Below, piece after piece: positions 27,296-35,581 of a stretch of 57,143 nucleotides of DNA. The translations under genes were made by a program, and so were the position numbers. Every line of letters starts with the position of its first letter. The first letter of the stretch is position 1. The notes beneath the pieces are model-generated. The model did not search any database. It was not told the DNA's origin and saw nothing but the letters and a program-made list of their open reading frames with translations. The stretch lies in IMG/VR virus record IMGVR_UViG_3300003886_000028, positions 1 through 57,143 of that record. One strand, 5' to 3'. This DNA comes from a virus.

Positions 27296-27456
27296 TTCTC
27301 GCCAGCACCGTCAAGAGCGCTCTTCATTTCACGCTTTTTCTTCATTGCCGCTTTCAAGCGCTTTGGGTCAGCCTTGATCTTTTCCGCATCAATGAGTATG
27401 CGTAGATCATTCTCGGCTTCCCAGTCTTTGTCTGAGGCTGAAATTGATCGGGCCAT
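27292..27456 (-). CDS. Small conserved protein between portal and scaffold genes (54 aa)
   Basis: A 54-codon frame from ATG 27456 encodes a lysine-rich helical peptide (MARSISASDKDWEAENDLR..., then KRLKAAMKKKREMKSAL). Its stop overlaps the scaffold start (ATGA at 27292-27295). Its own start overlaps the stop of the upstream gene (TAATG at 27454-27458). This tight coupling in both directions and the charged helical sequence support a real gene. Similar ~55-residue proteins sit next to portal genes in related podophages. The function is unknown. Confidence 0.8.
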   Translation of the reverse strand: MARSISASDKDWEAENDLRILIDAEKIKADPKRLKAAMKKKREMKSALDGAGEK

Positions 27457-27692
27457 TAGCTTTCAATCCCGTCGCGGGTTTCTACCAGACCCAGAAGTTC
27501 TTTGAGTTCTTCGACGGCACCACGCTGATTCTCGGTGTCCGACATATCCAGTCCCACCACTTCCAGATTGCCGCGGCGCATCTTAAGGCGACCATTAGCC
27601 CAATCGCGAATTGCCAACCAGGTATCACTAGCAACGTCAATGCTGTGTGGTGCCTGCTCTTCAGCCAAAATACTAGAAATATCCGCCACCAC
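27456..27692 (-). CDS. Small protein downstream of the portal
   Basis: This 78-residue acidic protein (DTWLAIRDWANGRLKMRRGNLEVVGLDMSDTENQRGAVEELKELLGLVE) lies between the portal and the 54-residue protein and overlaps both. It begins inside the last 20 bp of the portal gene. No motif is recognised. Translational coupling and position suggest a head-assembly accessory. Confidence 0.75.
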   Translation of the reverse strand: MVADISSILAEEQAPHSIDVASDTWLAIRDWANGRLKMRRGNLEVVGLDMSDTENQRGAVEELKELLGLVETRDGIES

Positions 27693-29898
27693 TGGGTCCT
27701 TGTTGTTGCGTAACCGCTGCTTCGGTAGCGATCATACGTTCCTTGCTACCTCGTTCCTCGCGAGCATCATCCAATTTTGCACGGAGTTCGTCAAGTTTCA
27801 TGTTGTTCACCCCCGCGAGCTTGATGAGTTCTGTTTCTCGATTCAAGTTTGCTAACGCGATTCGCCCGTCCCATTCCATTTGCTTTGCGTTCATCGCAGT
27901 TTCGAGCTTTATCATTTCCAGATCGGGCTGGGGCGGCGATTTAGCGGCCTTAGCCTCATCCTGAGCTATTTCTTCGTTGGTCTTCACCAGATCGTTGGCC
28001 GGAATCATCATGGTCTGTGCGAGCCGGCGCAGTCCGAGTAATCCCTCTTCCTTCAAATATTTTCCGAGCGTGGGATGATTCGCGAAATTTCCGAGGAATA
28101 ACAGCAGGTTTGCGCTTTGGAGTTCGCGAACCAACAGTACCGAGGTACCGCGCGCATCCACTTCGAAATCACCTTTGATCTGCTCTTTCTTACTGAATTG
28201 CATCAGGAAGTCGTACATCCGACGAATCGTGGGCGTGGTGATATCGTCGTCCCAGTTTTTCACAATTCTCCGAAACACAACGTTCGCCGAGTTCATTAGC
28301 AGTGACATGCCCTGGGCAGTCTTAGTTACATTCGCGCCCTGCTCGCCCTGAGCAATAACGGGCATGCTCGTTTCCTCATCGATATTGCGTTTGCACAGTT
28401 CGATGAGGGCCGATAGTTCTTGTAGGTGGCTATCTATATTAATGACCTCAAACGGTTTTTCGTTCTTGGGTGCTCCTGATTTTCGTATCCATATTTTTCG
28501 CGGCTCCAGCGCCCACACCCCATTCTCAGGCTCTATAATTTTAGGGTTAACAACAATTTGTGGACCCGACGCGAGGCCAGCGTTGTCCATCAGTGCCCGC
28601 CATGCCGCCGCCATAGCGGCCTGCGGGTCTCGCATGATGTAGGGGATACCAAACCCAAATATGCTGGCATCGTCCTTTTCGAGGCAAAACACGCTGTAGA
28701 TCGGATCACCGCTATCGAGATAGTGGAGTCCAAACTTCAGCAATTCGCCCTGGCAGAACCAGACAACGGCTTCGACTTCATCGAGCGGGTCAACCTCAAT
28801 GTCTTCGAGATCACTAAGAATGCCCTCGTTCTGACTCAACGCCGCGATTTCCTTCATTTCGTCCATGGACAGCGGGCCGTGATATTCCCAAACGTGGTAT
28901 CGATCGGTCACGCTTTCGTTGTACGACCCCGTGATTGATCGTAGATCAGCCAGGTATGTCGGGGTGGTGCTATTTGCGCCCGCAATGATGAGTCGACGAA
29001 TCGCGTCCTTATCAAAGCCGGGACGGCGTGAGAGTCGGCGCAGTTGTTTCTTGTTCAGCATGTGGCGTTCGTAATTGCCCTCGCTGTCCTCAATTTTAGT
29101 GGCATCCATATCGGGGAAGAAGTTCCACGGGTCGGTACGCCACAACACGGGTCTGGTGTCATCGACCTCGTTCATCGAATATTCGGTCTTGCCCTCAATA
29201 ACCTCGCCATTCTCATCAAGCAGGTTCTGCAACTTCCAGGCACGCCGCGTGCGATCGCCAATTACCGGGCCTTTGATAATGCCGGTCCCCATTTTGCAGG
29301 CGTCATCAATGATTTCGCGGGCCTGAGCCGCGTAGTTGGCTTGGCGCAGATGGTCGTCAATCTCTTCTTCCATGGCCCTGGCGCGCTTTTTAGCCTCATC
29401 CATGCGGGCCTGGACCGACTCGGCGGCTTGTGCCGAACCTTCAGCAGCCGCTTTCAGTTGAGGGTTTTCGGGATCCGCTGCAGCCGCAATTTCAGCGGTG
29501 GCGGCGGCTTGCGCTACTTCTTCTGCCTCAACGGTGAGTTCCGGGACCGGTGTTGGGCCTATTCCCCAGTTGCGATCGTCGGTCGGAAACAGCATGTCCG
29601 ATAGCCGCGACGCCATAGCGTTTGTCTTCGGGCGCGTCGAGTTTATGAACAACATTGATTTTCTTGCTTTTTTGAACTCTTCTTTCAGGCCAGTACTGTA
29701 TCTGCCATGAAATTGAGCCAGATCATCGAGCCAGCGTTTTTCTACAATTTCCCGCTCACCGACGCGCCGCTCCGCCTCTTTGTCGAGACGGCCCACGATG
29801 GCGGCGAGGCGTTCCGCGGTGTCTTTTTTCTGGCTATCGTCGTCGGGATCGTTGAACGATTCGCCGTATTCTGATTCAGGCTTTGGAGTGGATGCCAT
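27673..29898 (-). CDS. Portal protein
   Basis: This 741-residue protein has portal features of the large podophage type. Residues 78-110 (MLFINSTRPKTNAMASRLSDMLFPTDDRNWGIGP) are typical. Wing/stem regions follow with a DVDDTRPVLWRTDPWNFFPD-like segment near 260, and KTAQGMSLLMNSANVVFRRIVKNWDDDI near 530. The C-terminal crown/barrel is a coiled coil (about 670-720). It forms the dodecameric DNA channel and binds terminase. It starts immediately after the nuclease half of the large terminase (stop and start within 2 bp). Confidence 0.9.
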   Translation of the reverse strand: MASTPKPESEYGESFNDPDDDSQKKDTAERLAAIVGRLDKEAERRVGEREIVEKRWLDDLAQFHGRYSTGLKEEFKKARKSMLFINSTRPKTNAMASRLSDMLFPTDDRNWGIGPTPVPELTVEAEEVAQAAATAEIAAAADPENPQLKAAAEGSAQAAESVQARMDEAKKRARAMEEEIDDHLRQANYAAQAREIIDDACKMGTGIIKGPVIGDRTRRAWKLQNLLDENGEVIEGKTEYSMNEVDDTRPVLWRTDPWNFFPDMDATKIEDSEGNYERHMLNKKQLRRLSRRPGFDKDAIRRLIIAGANSTTPTYLADLRSITGSYNESVTDRYHVWEYHGPLSMDEMKEIAALSQNEGILSDLEDIEVDPLDEVEAVVWFCQGELLKFGLHYLDSGDPIYSVFCLEKDDASIFGFGIPYIMRDPQAAMAAAWRALMDNAGLASGPQIVVNPKIIEPENGVWALEPRKIWIRKSGAPKNEKPFEVINIDSHLQELSALIELCKRNIDEETSMPVIAQGEQGANVTKTAQGMSLLMNSANVVFRRIVKNWDDDITTPTIRRMYDFLMQFSKKEQIKGDFEVDARGTSVLLVRELQSANLLLFLGNFANHPTLGKYLKEEGLLGLRRLAQTMMIPANDLVKTNEEIAQDEAKAAKSPPQPDLEMIKLETAMNAKQMEWDGRIALANLNRETELIKLAGVNNMKLDELRAKLDDAREERGSKERMIATEAAVTQQQGPSGGGYF

Positions 29899-29899
29899 G

Positions 29900-30643
29900 T
29901 TAGTAGGCCGTCCTGGGGTCAGTGGCCGTTTGGCCGTGAATTAAGTGCTGCTGAACCGGCACTGGTATAGCAATAGCTTTGCCGGAAAGCACGATATACC
30001 GCATTGTATCCATCAGATGATCAAAGACATTGACAACATTACCTTTCTCGTCTCGCCGGTACAAACGGTACTCGGCCTGCCAATTCATTAGGGTTTTGAA
30101 TATCTTGAGGCGGCCCGTGGAGAGCAGGTTCCAAACGTCGTAAATCCCAGCCTCCAGCGCATTCGCTGACTCGGTCAGGTTCAGTCCGAGATCCCGATAC
30201 GTGACCAAAAGCTGTTCACCGTCTTTTTGACTGCGCCCTCGCGCCGCGGGATCAATTAATCCCGGTATCCACTCGCCGCGTGCCTGGATTGCGGTTACGT
30301 GAATCGAGGGTTCGGCCTTGCCACGGTAGTGTTCGGTGTACATATACCAGCAGTCGGACTCTCGATCGAGAGCGGCCCAAAGCGCGGCGGTGCGGTTCCA
30401 GCCCACATCCAACGCATAAACGCGTGGCCAATGAGCGGGTATCGCAAACGGGTCAACCAGAATTTCCGACAATTGAATCGGGTAAATCGCGCCAGCACCG
30501 AGGCTTGGCTCGCCTTTTGAGCGCGCGTCTCGTAAGTACTCTGGCGTGGCCTCCATGAGTTCACGCTTGGTCTTCTCGTCGAGATGGGGCACATCGTCCC
30601 AACTCGCGGTGACCAGATACTTCGATTGTGATATTTCAGGCAT
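29900..30643 (-). CDS. terL: Terminase large subunit, C-terminal nuclease half (split gene)
   Basis: This 247-residue protein corresponds to the C-terminal part of a phage large terminase. It has YLVTASWDDVPHL (9-21), an RNase H-like nuclease strand RVYALDVGWNRTAALW with Asp79, GLIDPAARGRSQKDG near 126-140 and a final acidic FDHLMDTMRY near 207-216. There is no ATPase motif. The matching ATPase half is 5.5 kb away at 36163-36990. In-frame codons upstream of the ATG (SDGNRF) still read like terminase before a stop, so the ATG is probably a secondary start. The halves may work as two polypeptides. Confidence 0.85.
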   Translation of the reverse strand: MPEISQSKYLVTASWDDVPHLDEKTKRELMEATPEYLRDARSKGEPSLGAGAIYPIQLSEILVDPFAIPAHWPRVYALDVGWNRTAALWAALDRESDCWYMYTEHYRGKAEPSIHVTAIQARGEWIPGLIDPAARGRSQKDGEQLLVTYRDLGLNLTESANALEAGIYDVWNLLSTGRLKIFKTLMNWQAEYRLYRRDEKGNVVNVFDHLMDTMRYIVLSGKAIAIPVPVQQHLIHGQTATDPRTAY

Positions 30644-30805
30644 AAAGCGGTTTCCGTCGCTTACCGGTACAAAACTTTCCCGACCTCACCGGTTTACCCA
30701 TGACGCGCCCGGCAGAAAAAAGCAAATACGGGGTTAGGCACATTTAGGGAGCGACAGCATTACAGGTAGCACCGCGAGACTACCCTGGAGTCGAGGTCGC
30801 CCCAG
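30644..30805. other. Non-coding junction between split terminase half and fibre cassette
   Basis: This 162-bp gap is long for this genome, where genes normally overlap. It holds a hairpin (CAGGTAG at 30763-30769 with CTACCCTG at 30780-30787, one bulge) without a convincing T-tract, and about 13 in-frame codons of apparent terminase sequence just before 30643. I see no repeat shared with the other cassette boundary at 36142-36162, and no intron core that I can recognise by eye. Confidence 0.5.
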
Positions 30806-31201
30806 TTATGAGCAATCCGCATCGCAAAACGCGACCCGGAGCGTGCCTTCGCGCACGTCGTTATTGGATAGCCCGACCCAAAACCCGCCGGCGGGAATGC
30901 GGAAGTCGCTAGTCGTTAGGCCTGTCGTCGGACTCGTACCCAGCTGCATATGCATGACCTCATCGCAGTAAATCCAGAGATATCGTGTACTCGATGTAAA
31001 CGCACTGGCGATTGCGGCTGGCGCAGTCGCCGTGACGACCTGCGTCCTCGGTGTCGGCGCCGTGACTAGCGGTATATTAATCCGATTGCCACCCAGGTCG
31101 GTGATCAGGCTCGTGAACTCCGAGACCGAGCAGGTCGCGGCCAATGCCTGAGATAACGGCAACAGCGCCAGCAGTAGTGTTGATAAAATCAATCGCTTCA
31201 T
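30806..31201 (-). CDS. Exported small fibre/lectin-like protein
   Basis: This 131-residue protein begins with a strong signal peptide (MKRLILSTLLLALLPLSQALA, cleavage before ATCSV). The mature part is beta-rich, with RTQVVTATAPAAIASAFTSSTRYLWIYCDEVMHMQLG and IPAGGFWVGLSNNDVREGTLRVAFCD. It resembles small phage surface/fibre proteins that normally lack a signal. Five cysteines remain in the mature chain, consistent with an oxidising compartment. It is the last gene of the cassette before the terminase half. Confidence 0.7.
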   Translation of the reverse strand: MKRLILSTLLLALLPLSQALAATCSVSEFTSLITDLGGNRINIPLVTAPTPRTQVVTATAPAAIASAFTSSTRYLWIYCDEVMHMQLGTSPTTGLTTSDFRIPAGGFWVGLSNNDVREGTLRVAFCDADCS

Positions 31202-31219
31202 TATTTCTCTCCAGCGGGG

Positions 31220-31453
31220 CTAATCCCAGTTATCAGGAAATCTAAACAAATTTTTCAGGTCGTTGTCACTACTCACCGGGGAGGGCGGGTCGGGTGGCAG
31301 ACACGACTCATCCAGGTACGAGGCTTGCATATAAGCGGGACCAAAATATCCGCCAGCGACAAAGCAGTCTGCCTCAAGGCTGGCATTGCCAACCGAAGAA
31401 AACAATACCAGTCCGGTGGCGGCCAGGGCTACGGTGCTACTACGCCTTCGCAT
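31220..31453 (-). CDS. Small exported protein of the cassette
   Basis: This 77-residue protein has a signal peptide (MRRRSSTVALAATGLVLFSSVGNA-SL) and a short mature part with two cysteines and a Pro-rich stretch (CLPPDPPSPVSSD). It overlaps the 3' end of the long fibre-like frame by 25 bp. No family is recognised. Two mature cysteines could form a disulfide after export. Confidence 0.6.
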   Translation of the reverse strand: MRRRSSTVALAATGLVLFSSVGNASLEADCFVAGGYFGPAYMQASYLDESCLPPDPPSPVSSDNDLKNLFRFPDNWD

Positions 31454-33132
31454 ACTGCGTTCTCCACAATGATGTAGTTGTCGGTGCTTACCGCGGCGGT
31501 CATTGGTCTGAACAGCACGGTATCGCTGGCGGCCGTGAAGCTGTAAATGCAGCTGGTCTGGCCCGCCGCAGCACCCGAGGTCATGACGATCGCGTTGCCC
31601 TTCCAGTAGTCGTTACCTTGCGTGAGCGCGGCGTCAACACAGGTCGTGGTGGATCCAGAATCACACGTTCCGGTGCGTAGCGTGTAACCGTTCAATATGG
31701 AAACTGTGGTCACCGCTCCAATCGTGTTGTTTTCACCGTTATATCCGGTGCCATCAAAAAACCGTTCCGCGTTATCGGCGGCAAACGCATCACCAGAGAT
31801 AGCCCCAACATCAACCGTGTCTGTAGAGGCATTGAAATACGTGTCGGACGGGACGGATCGTGCGATAAACTCAGCATCTGTTGGCGAGTCATAGGCGAGC
31901 AATGCTGCATCCATTTCTGATCGCATCTGGACCGTGCTGAGATTGTTCAGGTTACCGATGATGTTGCCAGCAGTACCCGCACCGTAAGCGCCTGGCAGCG
32001 CCGTCAACCACGGATCTCCGGCCGAGGCGGCACCGTCCAACAGCAGATCGAGCCTGCCGCCATCTGCCCACTCGGTTTGCAGTATGTTTGTATCCGCAAC
32101 GATTGCGGAGTTTGTATCCATTTCAATTCGAATTTGCTCAACCGTAGGAGATGAGCCGCCAGCACCGGTAAGCCACGCTACATCACCCCGGGCGCGTATC
32201 GCGGCGAGGCTATGGGTGCCGGTCAGGAACCCTGCGCCCTCAATACCCACAAACCTTGTGGGATAGTCGTCAGTCTGTAGTTCGTTTGTATCGGCCAGGA
32301 CCGCATCCAGGTCTGTGCAGAGCTGAAATTCGAGTGTGCCGGCAACCGGAGAAGCACACGGAAGCGCGGCCCATGCCGCGGTGAAATCGTTAGCGGTTTG
32401 CAGTGGCGTTGAGATTGCGGTGCCATTCCAGAACTGGGCATCAGCTGGAACAAACTCGCCAAACGAACCTGTAGCCGTATGACCCGCCCGAAGCTCATCC
32501 CACACTCCATCAGCTATTGCGGCTACCGTGGGGGCAGAACCACCTGCACCTGTAGTCCATGTCCCCGCCCCACCGGCAGTGGTTTGAACCAGTATGGCGT
32601 TGATGTCGGCGCTATTATTATTAGCGGTTTGAGCCGTGCCGGCAACAGCCGCGATATCAACACGTCCGGTTGTCGCTGTAATCGACAAATCCGACCAGTT
32701 AGTCGGTGCTGACACAGCCAATATTGCTGAGTTAGTGCCGCGCATCGGAGCGGTGTCGACACCGTCCGTACCGCGCATATTGGCTACGGTCGTGACATTC
32801 GCGACAGTATCTACCGCGGGATCGAAATAATCAGCGGCCAGTACCGTCCGCAAGATCAAGTCGGCATTTATCAATCCATCGTAGTCAACCAGAGCGGTAT
32901 CGGCTTCGGAATTTACTTGCGCTGCCGTTAGCGAACCAACAGCCGATGCTGCGTGAAAGTTGTCATAAACCGACTCTTCATACACATAGCAGCGCGTGAA
33001 ATAGGGTGCAGCGCCAGCAACCTGCACATCAATACTCAAAATTCCTACCGTTGCGGTATCCGTAGCGTCAAGAACAATTTGGTATTTCCCAATCTCGTCG
33101 TGCGTCGCCCCGCCCGATATCCGTGTTGGCAA
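31429..33132 (-). CDS. Large fibre-like repeat protein, 5' end in another frame (frameshifted)
   Basis: This 567-codon frame is an Ala/Thr/Asp-rich beta-repeat protein of the phage fibre type (ILNGYTLRTGTCD at the C-terminus; repeated TDAEFIARSVPSDTYFNASTDTVDVGA-like units). Its first residues (RISGGATHDEIGKYQIVLDATDTATVGILSIDV) match the interior of a common phage fibre domain. The preceding part of that domain (LLGPFVDSTDGVTAETALTIANTDI) is in the upstream frame at 33068-33292. One gene is therefore split by a frame change near 33105-33118. It may be inactive, rescued by frameshifting or an assembly artefact. Confidence 0.7.
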   Translation of the reverse strand: MPTRISGGATHDEIGKYQIVLDATDTATVGILSIDVQVAGAAPYFTRCYVYEESVYDNFHAASAVGSLTAAQVNSEADTALVDYDGLINADLILRTVLAADYFDPAVDTVANVTTVANMRGTDGVDTAPMRGTNSAILAVSAPTNWSDLSITATTGRVDIAAVAGTAQTANNNSADINAILVQTTAGGAGTWTTGAGGSAPTVAAIADGVWDELRAGHTATGSFGEFVPADAQFWNGTAISTPLQTANDFTAAWAALPCASPVAGTLEFQLCTDLDAVLADTNELQTDDYPTRFVGIEGAGFLTGTHSLAAIRARGDVAWLTGAGGSSPTVEQIRIEMDTNSAIVADTNILQTEWADGGRLDLLLDGAASAGDPWLTALPGAYGAGTAGNIIGNLNNLSTVQMRSEMDAALLAYDSPTDAEFIARSVPSDTYFNASTDTVDVGAISGDAFAADNAERFFDGTGYNGENNTIGAVTTVSILNGYTLRTGTCDSGSTTTCVDAALTQGNDYWKGNAIVMTSGAAAGQTSCIYSFTAASDTVLFRPMTAAVSTDNYIIVENAVCEGVVAP

Positions 33133-33292
33133 TTGTCAGCGCCGTTTCAGCCGTTACCCCGTCCGTTGAGTCCACAAACGGTCCCAGCAGCAATTCCTGA
33201 CTGGCCGTAGACTGACGTAACGCACAATCGGATGCTAACGCCGGAATCGACAACAACGATGCGAATACCGCAATAGTTATTCGTTTGATCAT
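33068..33292 (-). CDS. Signal peptide and N-terminal piece of the frameshifted fibre gene
   Basis: From the ATG at 33292 the product reads MIKRITIAVFASLLSIPALA-SDC, a clear signal peptide, then LLGPFVDSTDGVTAETALTIANTDI, the first strands of the fibre domain continued in the other frame by the downstream gene. After NTDI the frame runs into a meaningless GRGDARRDWEIPNCS and stops. The break lies in a G-rich run (GGGCGGGG on the coding strand). Its start is coupled to the stop of the upstream gene (33295). Confidence 0.65.
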   Translation of the reverse strand: MIKRITIAVFASLLSIPALASDCALRQSTASQELLLGPFVDSTDGVTAETALTIANTDIGRGDARRDWEIPNCS

Positions 33293-33294
33293 TA

Positions 33295-34050
33295 TCAATT
33301 TTCCCCTAAAAGCTGTCGGTTGTAGTGAAATATCGCATTATTTGTGGCGCTTACTACAAATCCTCTAACCACAACTGTTGTCGCTGTCCAATTCTCGCTC
33401 TCGCTCAGCGTAAATGCGCTGGGATCATCAGTATCCGCCGCCAAATCCCGACGCGCCGAGAATATACGACACGACGCGTTGACTGTATTGTTTACAATTG
33501 TTGATGTCTGCCCGACCGTATAATCTGTAGGCCAGGTGCTGACGCTTGAATCATCATCTGAAACGCCCACTATGGTAATGAACGTATTGTCATCGACACC
33601 CCAACTCGCTGTTACCGCAGTTGGATCAGGATTGGTATTGCCCCCATTCGCGTAGACCGAAATTTCTGGTGGTGTCGTGCCGTGCCAATTCTCAATGCGA
33701 TAAACCTGTCCGGCCGTCTCTGTGGCGCCGAACTGAAGGCTGAACGATATTGTCGTACCACCCTCAGTTCCGTCCGATATTCGATAACCCGTCCACGTAG
33801 CAATCCCACTTCTGAGGCCCTCAGCGAGTAATGTCCAACCTGCCGGCACGGTTATCGCACCAACGCTGTTCCCGGTCGATAAGGTCACAATTAACAAATC
33901 GCCGCTATTAACCGTGGCTGGATTGTCAATTATCGCGGGGTTTCCACCCGTCGTATTCAACGTTTCGGTTATCGTGATGCCTGTCGGGAAATTCGCGTAG
34001 ACGGCTCCCGACAGGAGGACTGTTACCAAGAGTATTAAGCGTTTTCTCAC
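33295..34050 (-). CDS. Exported beta-sandwich fibre-like protein
   Basis: The likely start is a GTG at 34050, overlapping the upstream stop as GTGA. It gives VRKRLILLVTVLLSGAVYA-NF, a textbook signal peptide. An in-frame ATG five codons earlier would add METGI. The mature part (GITITETLNTTGGNPAIIDNPATVNSGDLLIVTL; AGWTLLAEGLRSGIATWTGYRISDG) resembles a beta-sandwich domain common in phage tail proteins. It is coupled at both ends to its neighbours. It is probably a surface-binding module, but its export route is unusual for a virion part. Confidence 0.7.
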   Translation of the reverse strand: MRKRLILLVTVLLSGAVYANFPTGITITETLNTTGGNPAIIDNPATVNSGDLLIVTLSTGNSVGAITVPAGWTLLAEGLRSGIATWTGYRISDGTEGGTTISFSLQFGATETAGQVYRIENWHGTTPPEISVYANGGNTNPDPTAVTASWGVDDNTFITIVGVSDDDSSVSTWPTDYTVGQTSTIVNNTVNASCRIFSARRDLAADTDDPSAFTLSESENWTATTVVVRGFVVSATNNAIFHYNRQLLGEN

Positions 34051-34598
34051 GATCCCGGTTTCCACAGAATTGATCCGCCGTCACCCGACCCGCCGCCGCC
34101 ATTCGAGGCTGCACACCACACCACGCCATAGCGCGGGATTGCTGCGGGTGTCCATGATCCACCGTCGTTCGTACTGATGGGCAAATTGTCCCAACACGGA
34201 TGCGTGAATGACTCTAACGTCCACTGCGAGGAGAGCGTGGTTCCCGGAACATCATTGTTGGTCCAGACCCTGTTACCGCGACGCTCCAACAACATTACTG
34301 TTCTATCGTTACGTGGATCGATCAACAGGTGGGCACCAGCATTGATGTCGCTCTGTACGCTAATTGGGAGCGGTACGAGCTGCGGTGTCGCGCTCGGATT
34401 GATCCCATAGCTGGCCGGAATGACAATACCGTCCAGCGAGACGTCGCGGCCTGAGCCGAAAAACACGACGTCATGGCCGGGAATATACAAACTGCTGTTG
34501 TGGTTTCGGTTACCGTAGGGCGGTCCCAAACCAAAATTAGCGCCCTGTGTCCAGGTTTGAGCGAGTTTGTCGAACCACGCAAAACGCAGTCGAACCAC
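34047..34598 (-). CDS. C-terminal part of a frameshifted kelch/propeller-like protein
   Basis: This 183-codon frame reads RFAWFDKLAQTWTQGANFGLGPPYGNRNHNSS, then GHDVVFFGSGRDVSLDG and a C-terminal GGSILWKPGS. It looks like further blades of the propeller begun in the frame at 34322-35581. The two frames overlap across an exact 20-bp tandem duplication at 34570-34609. Removing one copy joins ...AYSSVRFAWFD to KLAQTW... in one frame. It is unlikely to be translated by itself from a good ribosome-binding site. Confidence 0.6.
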   Translation of the reverse strand: MVRLRFAWFDKLAQTWTQGANFGLGPPYGNRNHNSSLYIPGHDVVFFGSGRDVSLDGIVIPASYGINPSATPQLVPLPISVQSDINAGAHLLIDPRNDRTVMLLERRGNRVWTNNDVPGTTLSSQWTLESFTHPCWDNLPISTNDGGSWTPAAIPRYGVVWCAASNGGGGSGDGGSILWKPGS

Positions 34599-35581
34599 GC
34601 AAAACGCACTGAACTGTACGCGAACAGCCCTGGCCTGCCTGGCCCCATTAGATTTGGATGATACGCCGCACCTGGATTAGGGCTATCCGTTGACCAAATG
34701 TCGAACGCCGCTAACGGCAAATCAGTCCACGTGTCGGCAGATCGTGAATAGTGTCGGATCGTGCGCGTTCGGACGGGTGCTGCGGTGTGACCGTCCTCGA
34801 CATGGTAGTAATCGCCCGGATCATCCGTGTGATCAAATGCTGCAGTCCAAATATGCCCAACCTTGCCTGGCGTGACATCCAAATTGGGTGAGCGCCATGT
34901 ATTTGTTTGTTCATCGTAAATAAAGTGTCTGGCCGCTCCCCCACTCTGCGCTTTGCCCATATACTGCAATTCACGATTCTCGTTATCCCAAAACGCGGTG
35001 CGGTTCTGCCACGAAATATCGAACGCCTGGCTCTGCGGATTAAACGCAATCGCATCGGCAGTCCACGCACCGTTTGCCAGTGCCGCTGCGGCCAGTTCCA
35101 GCACAGAGCCGCTAAATGTACTCGGCGGCGGGATGTATTGTTTGGAGAAAATCAACTGATCGTATTTTTGCCAGAAATCAGTCGCGATGTTAAATCCATT
35201 GTGAAATGTGCCTAAGATTGTTGCGTTCCACGCATGTGGGTCAATTTCCTGATAATCAATCACTTCTGATTGGGCATCGAATATTGTCGTATACGTTTTC
35301 TCACCTGCGCGTACACGCCTGACAACAATTCGGGTGGTCGCGGCGAGTTCATCACCCGGTCCGACTTGGTACAGGTAATGGATCCATTCATCGGTAATGT
35401 GCGGAACGTTGGGTACAACAGTCGTCGTAGACTGCCCACCGGCTTTGTACAAATCGAAATCAACACTATTTTCGTAGTTGGTAACCAGTTCCTGCGCGGT
35501 CAGAGAACGTTGGGTTCTTGTTAGATATTTTATTTTTCCACCGTCAATCCCGACCGGTATTCGCCGCGGGTCTAACTTCAT
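34322..35581 (-). CDS. ConA-like lectin plus kelch-like propeller protein, frameshifted
   Basis: The start is the ATG at 35581, coupled as ATGA to the upstream stop. The first ~150 residues read like the second half of a ConA-like lectin/lyase sandwich (RIPVGIDGGKIKYLTRTQ; HITDEWIHYLYQVGPG; WQKYDQLIFSKQYIPPP). The rest holds kelch-like blades (AFDISWQNRTAFWDNENRELQYMG; TIRHYSRSADTWTDLPL). After the 20-bp duplication near 34590 the frame runs into unrelated sequence and ends. The first half of the lectin domain is in the upstream frame (35578-36141), so this gene is probably broken on both sides. Confidence 0.65.
   Translation of the reverse strand: MKLDPRRIPVGIDGGKIKYLTRTQRSLTAQELVTNYENSVDFDLYKAGGQSTTTVVPNVPHITDEWIHYLYQVGPGDELAATTRIVVRRVRAGEKTYTTIFDAQSEVIDYQEIDPHAWNATILGTFHNGFNIATDFWQKYDQLIFSKQYIPPPSTFSGSVLELAAAALANGAWTADAIAFNPQSQAFDISWQNRTAFWDNENRELQYMGKAQSGGAARHFIYDEQTNTWRSPNLDVTPGKVGHIWTAAFDHTDDPGDYYHVEDGHTAAPVRTRTIRHYSRSADTWTDLPLAAFDIWSTDSPNPGAAYHPNLMGPGRPGLFAYSSVRFAWFDCVLRGSTNSLKPGHRALILVWDRPTVTETTTAVCIFPAMTSCFSAQAATSRWTVLSFRPAMGSIRARHRSSYRSQLAYRATSMLVPTC
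34570..34609 (-). repeat. Exact 20-bp tandem duplication causing a frameshift
   Basis: The unit tcgaaccacgcaaaacgca plus one base (g, then c) occurs twice back to back (34570-34589 and 34590-34609). Twenty bases is not a multiple of three, so the second copy shifts the frame. RFAWFD is encoded once in each frame across the duplication. The near-perfect identity points to a recent slippage event. Confidence 0.9.
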
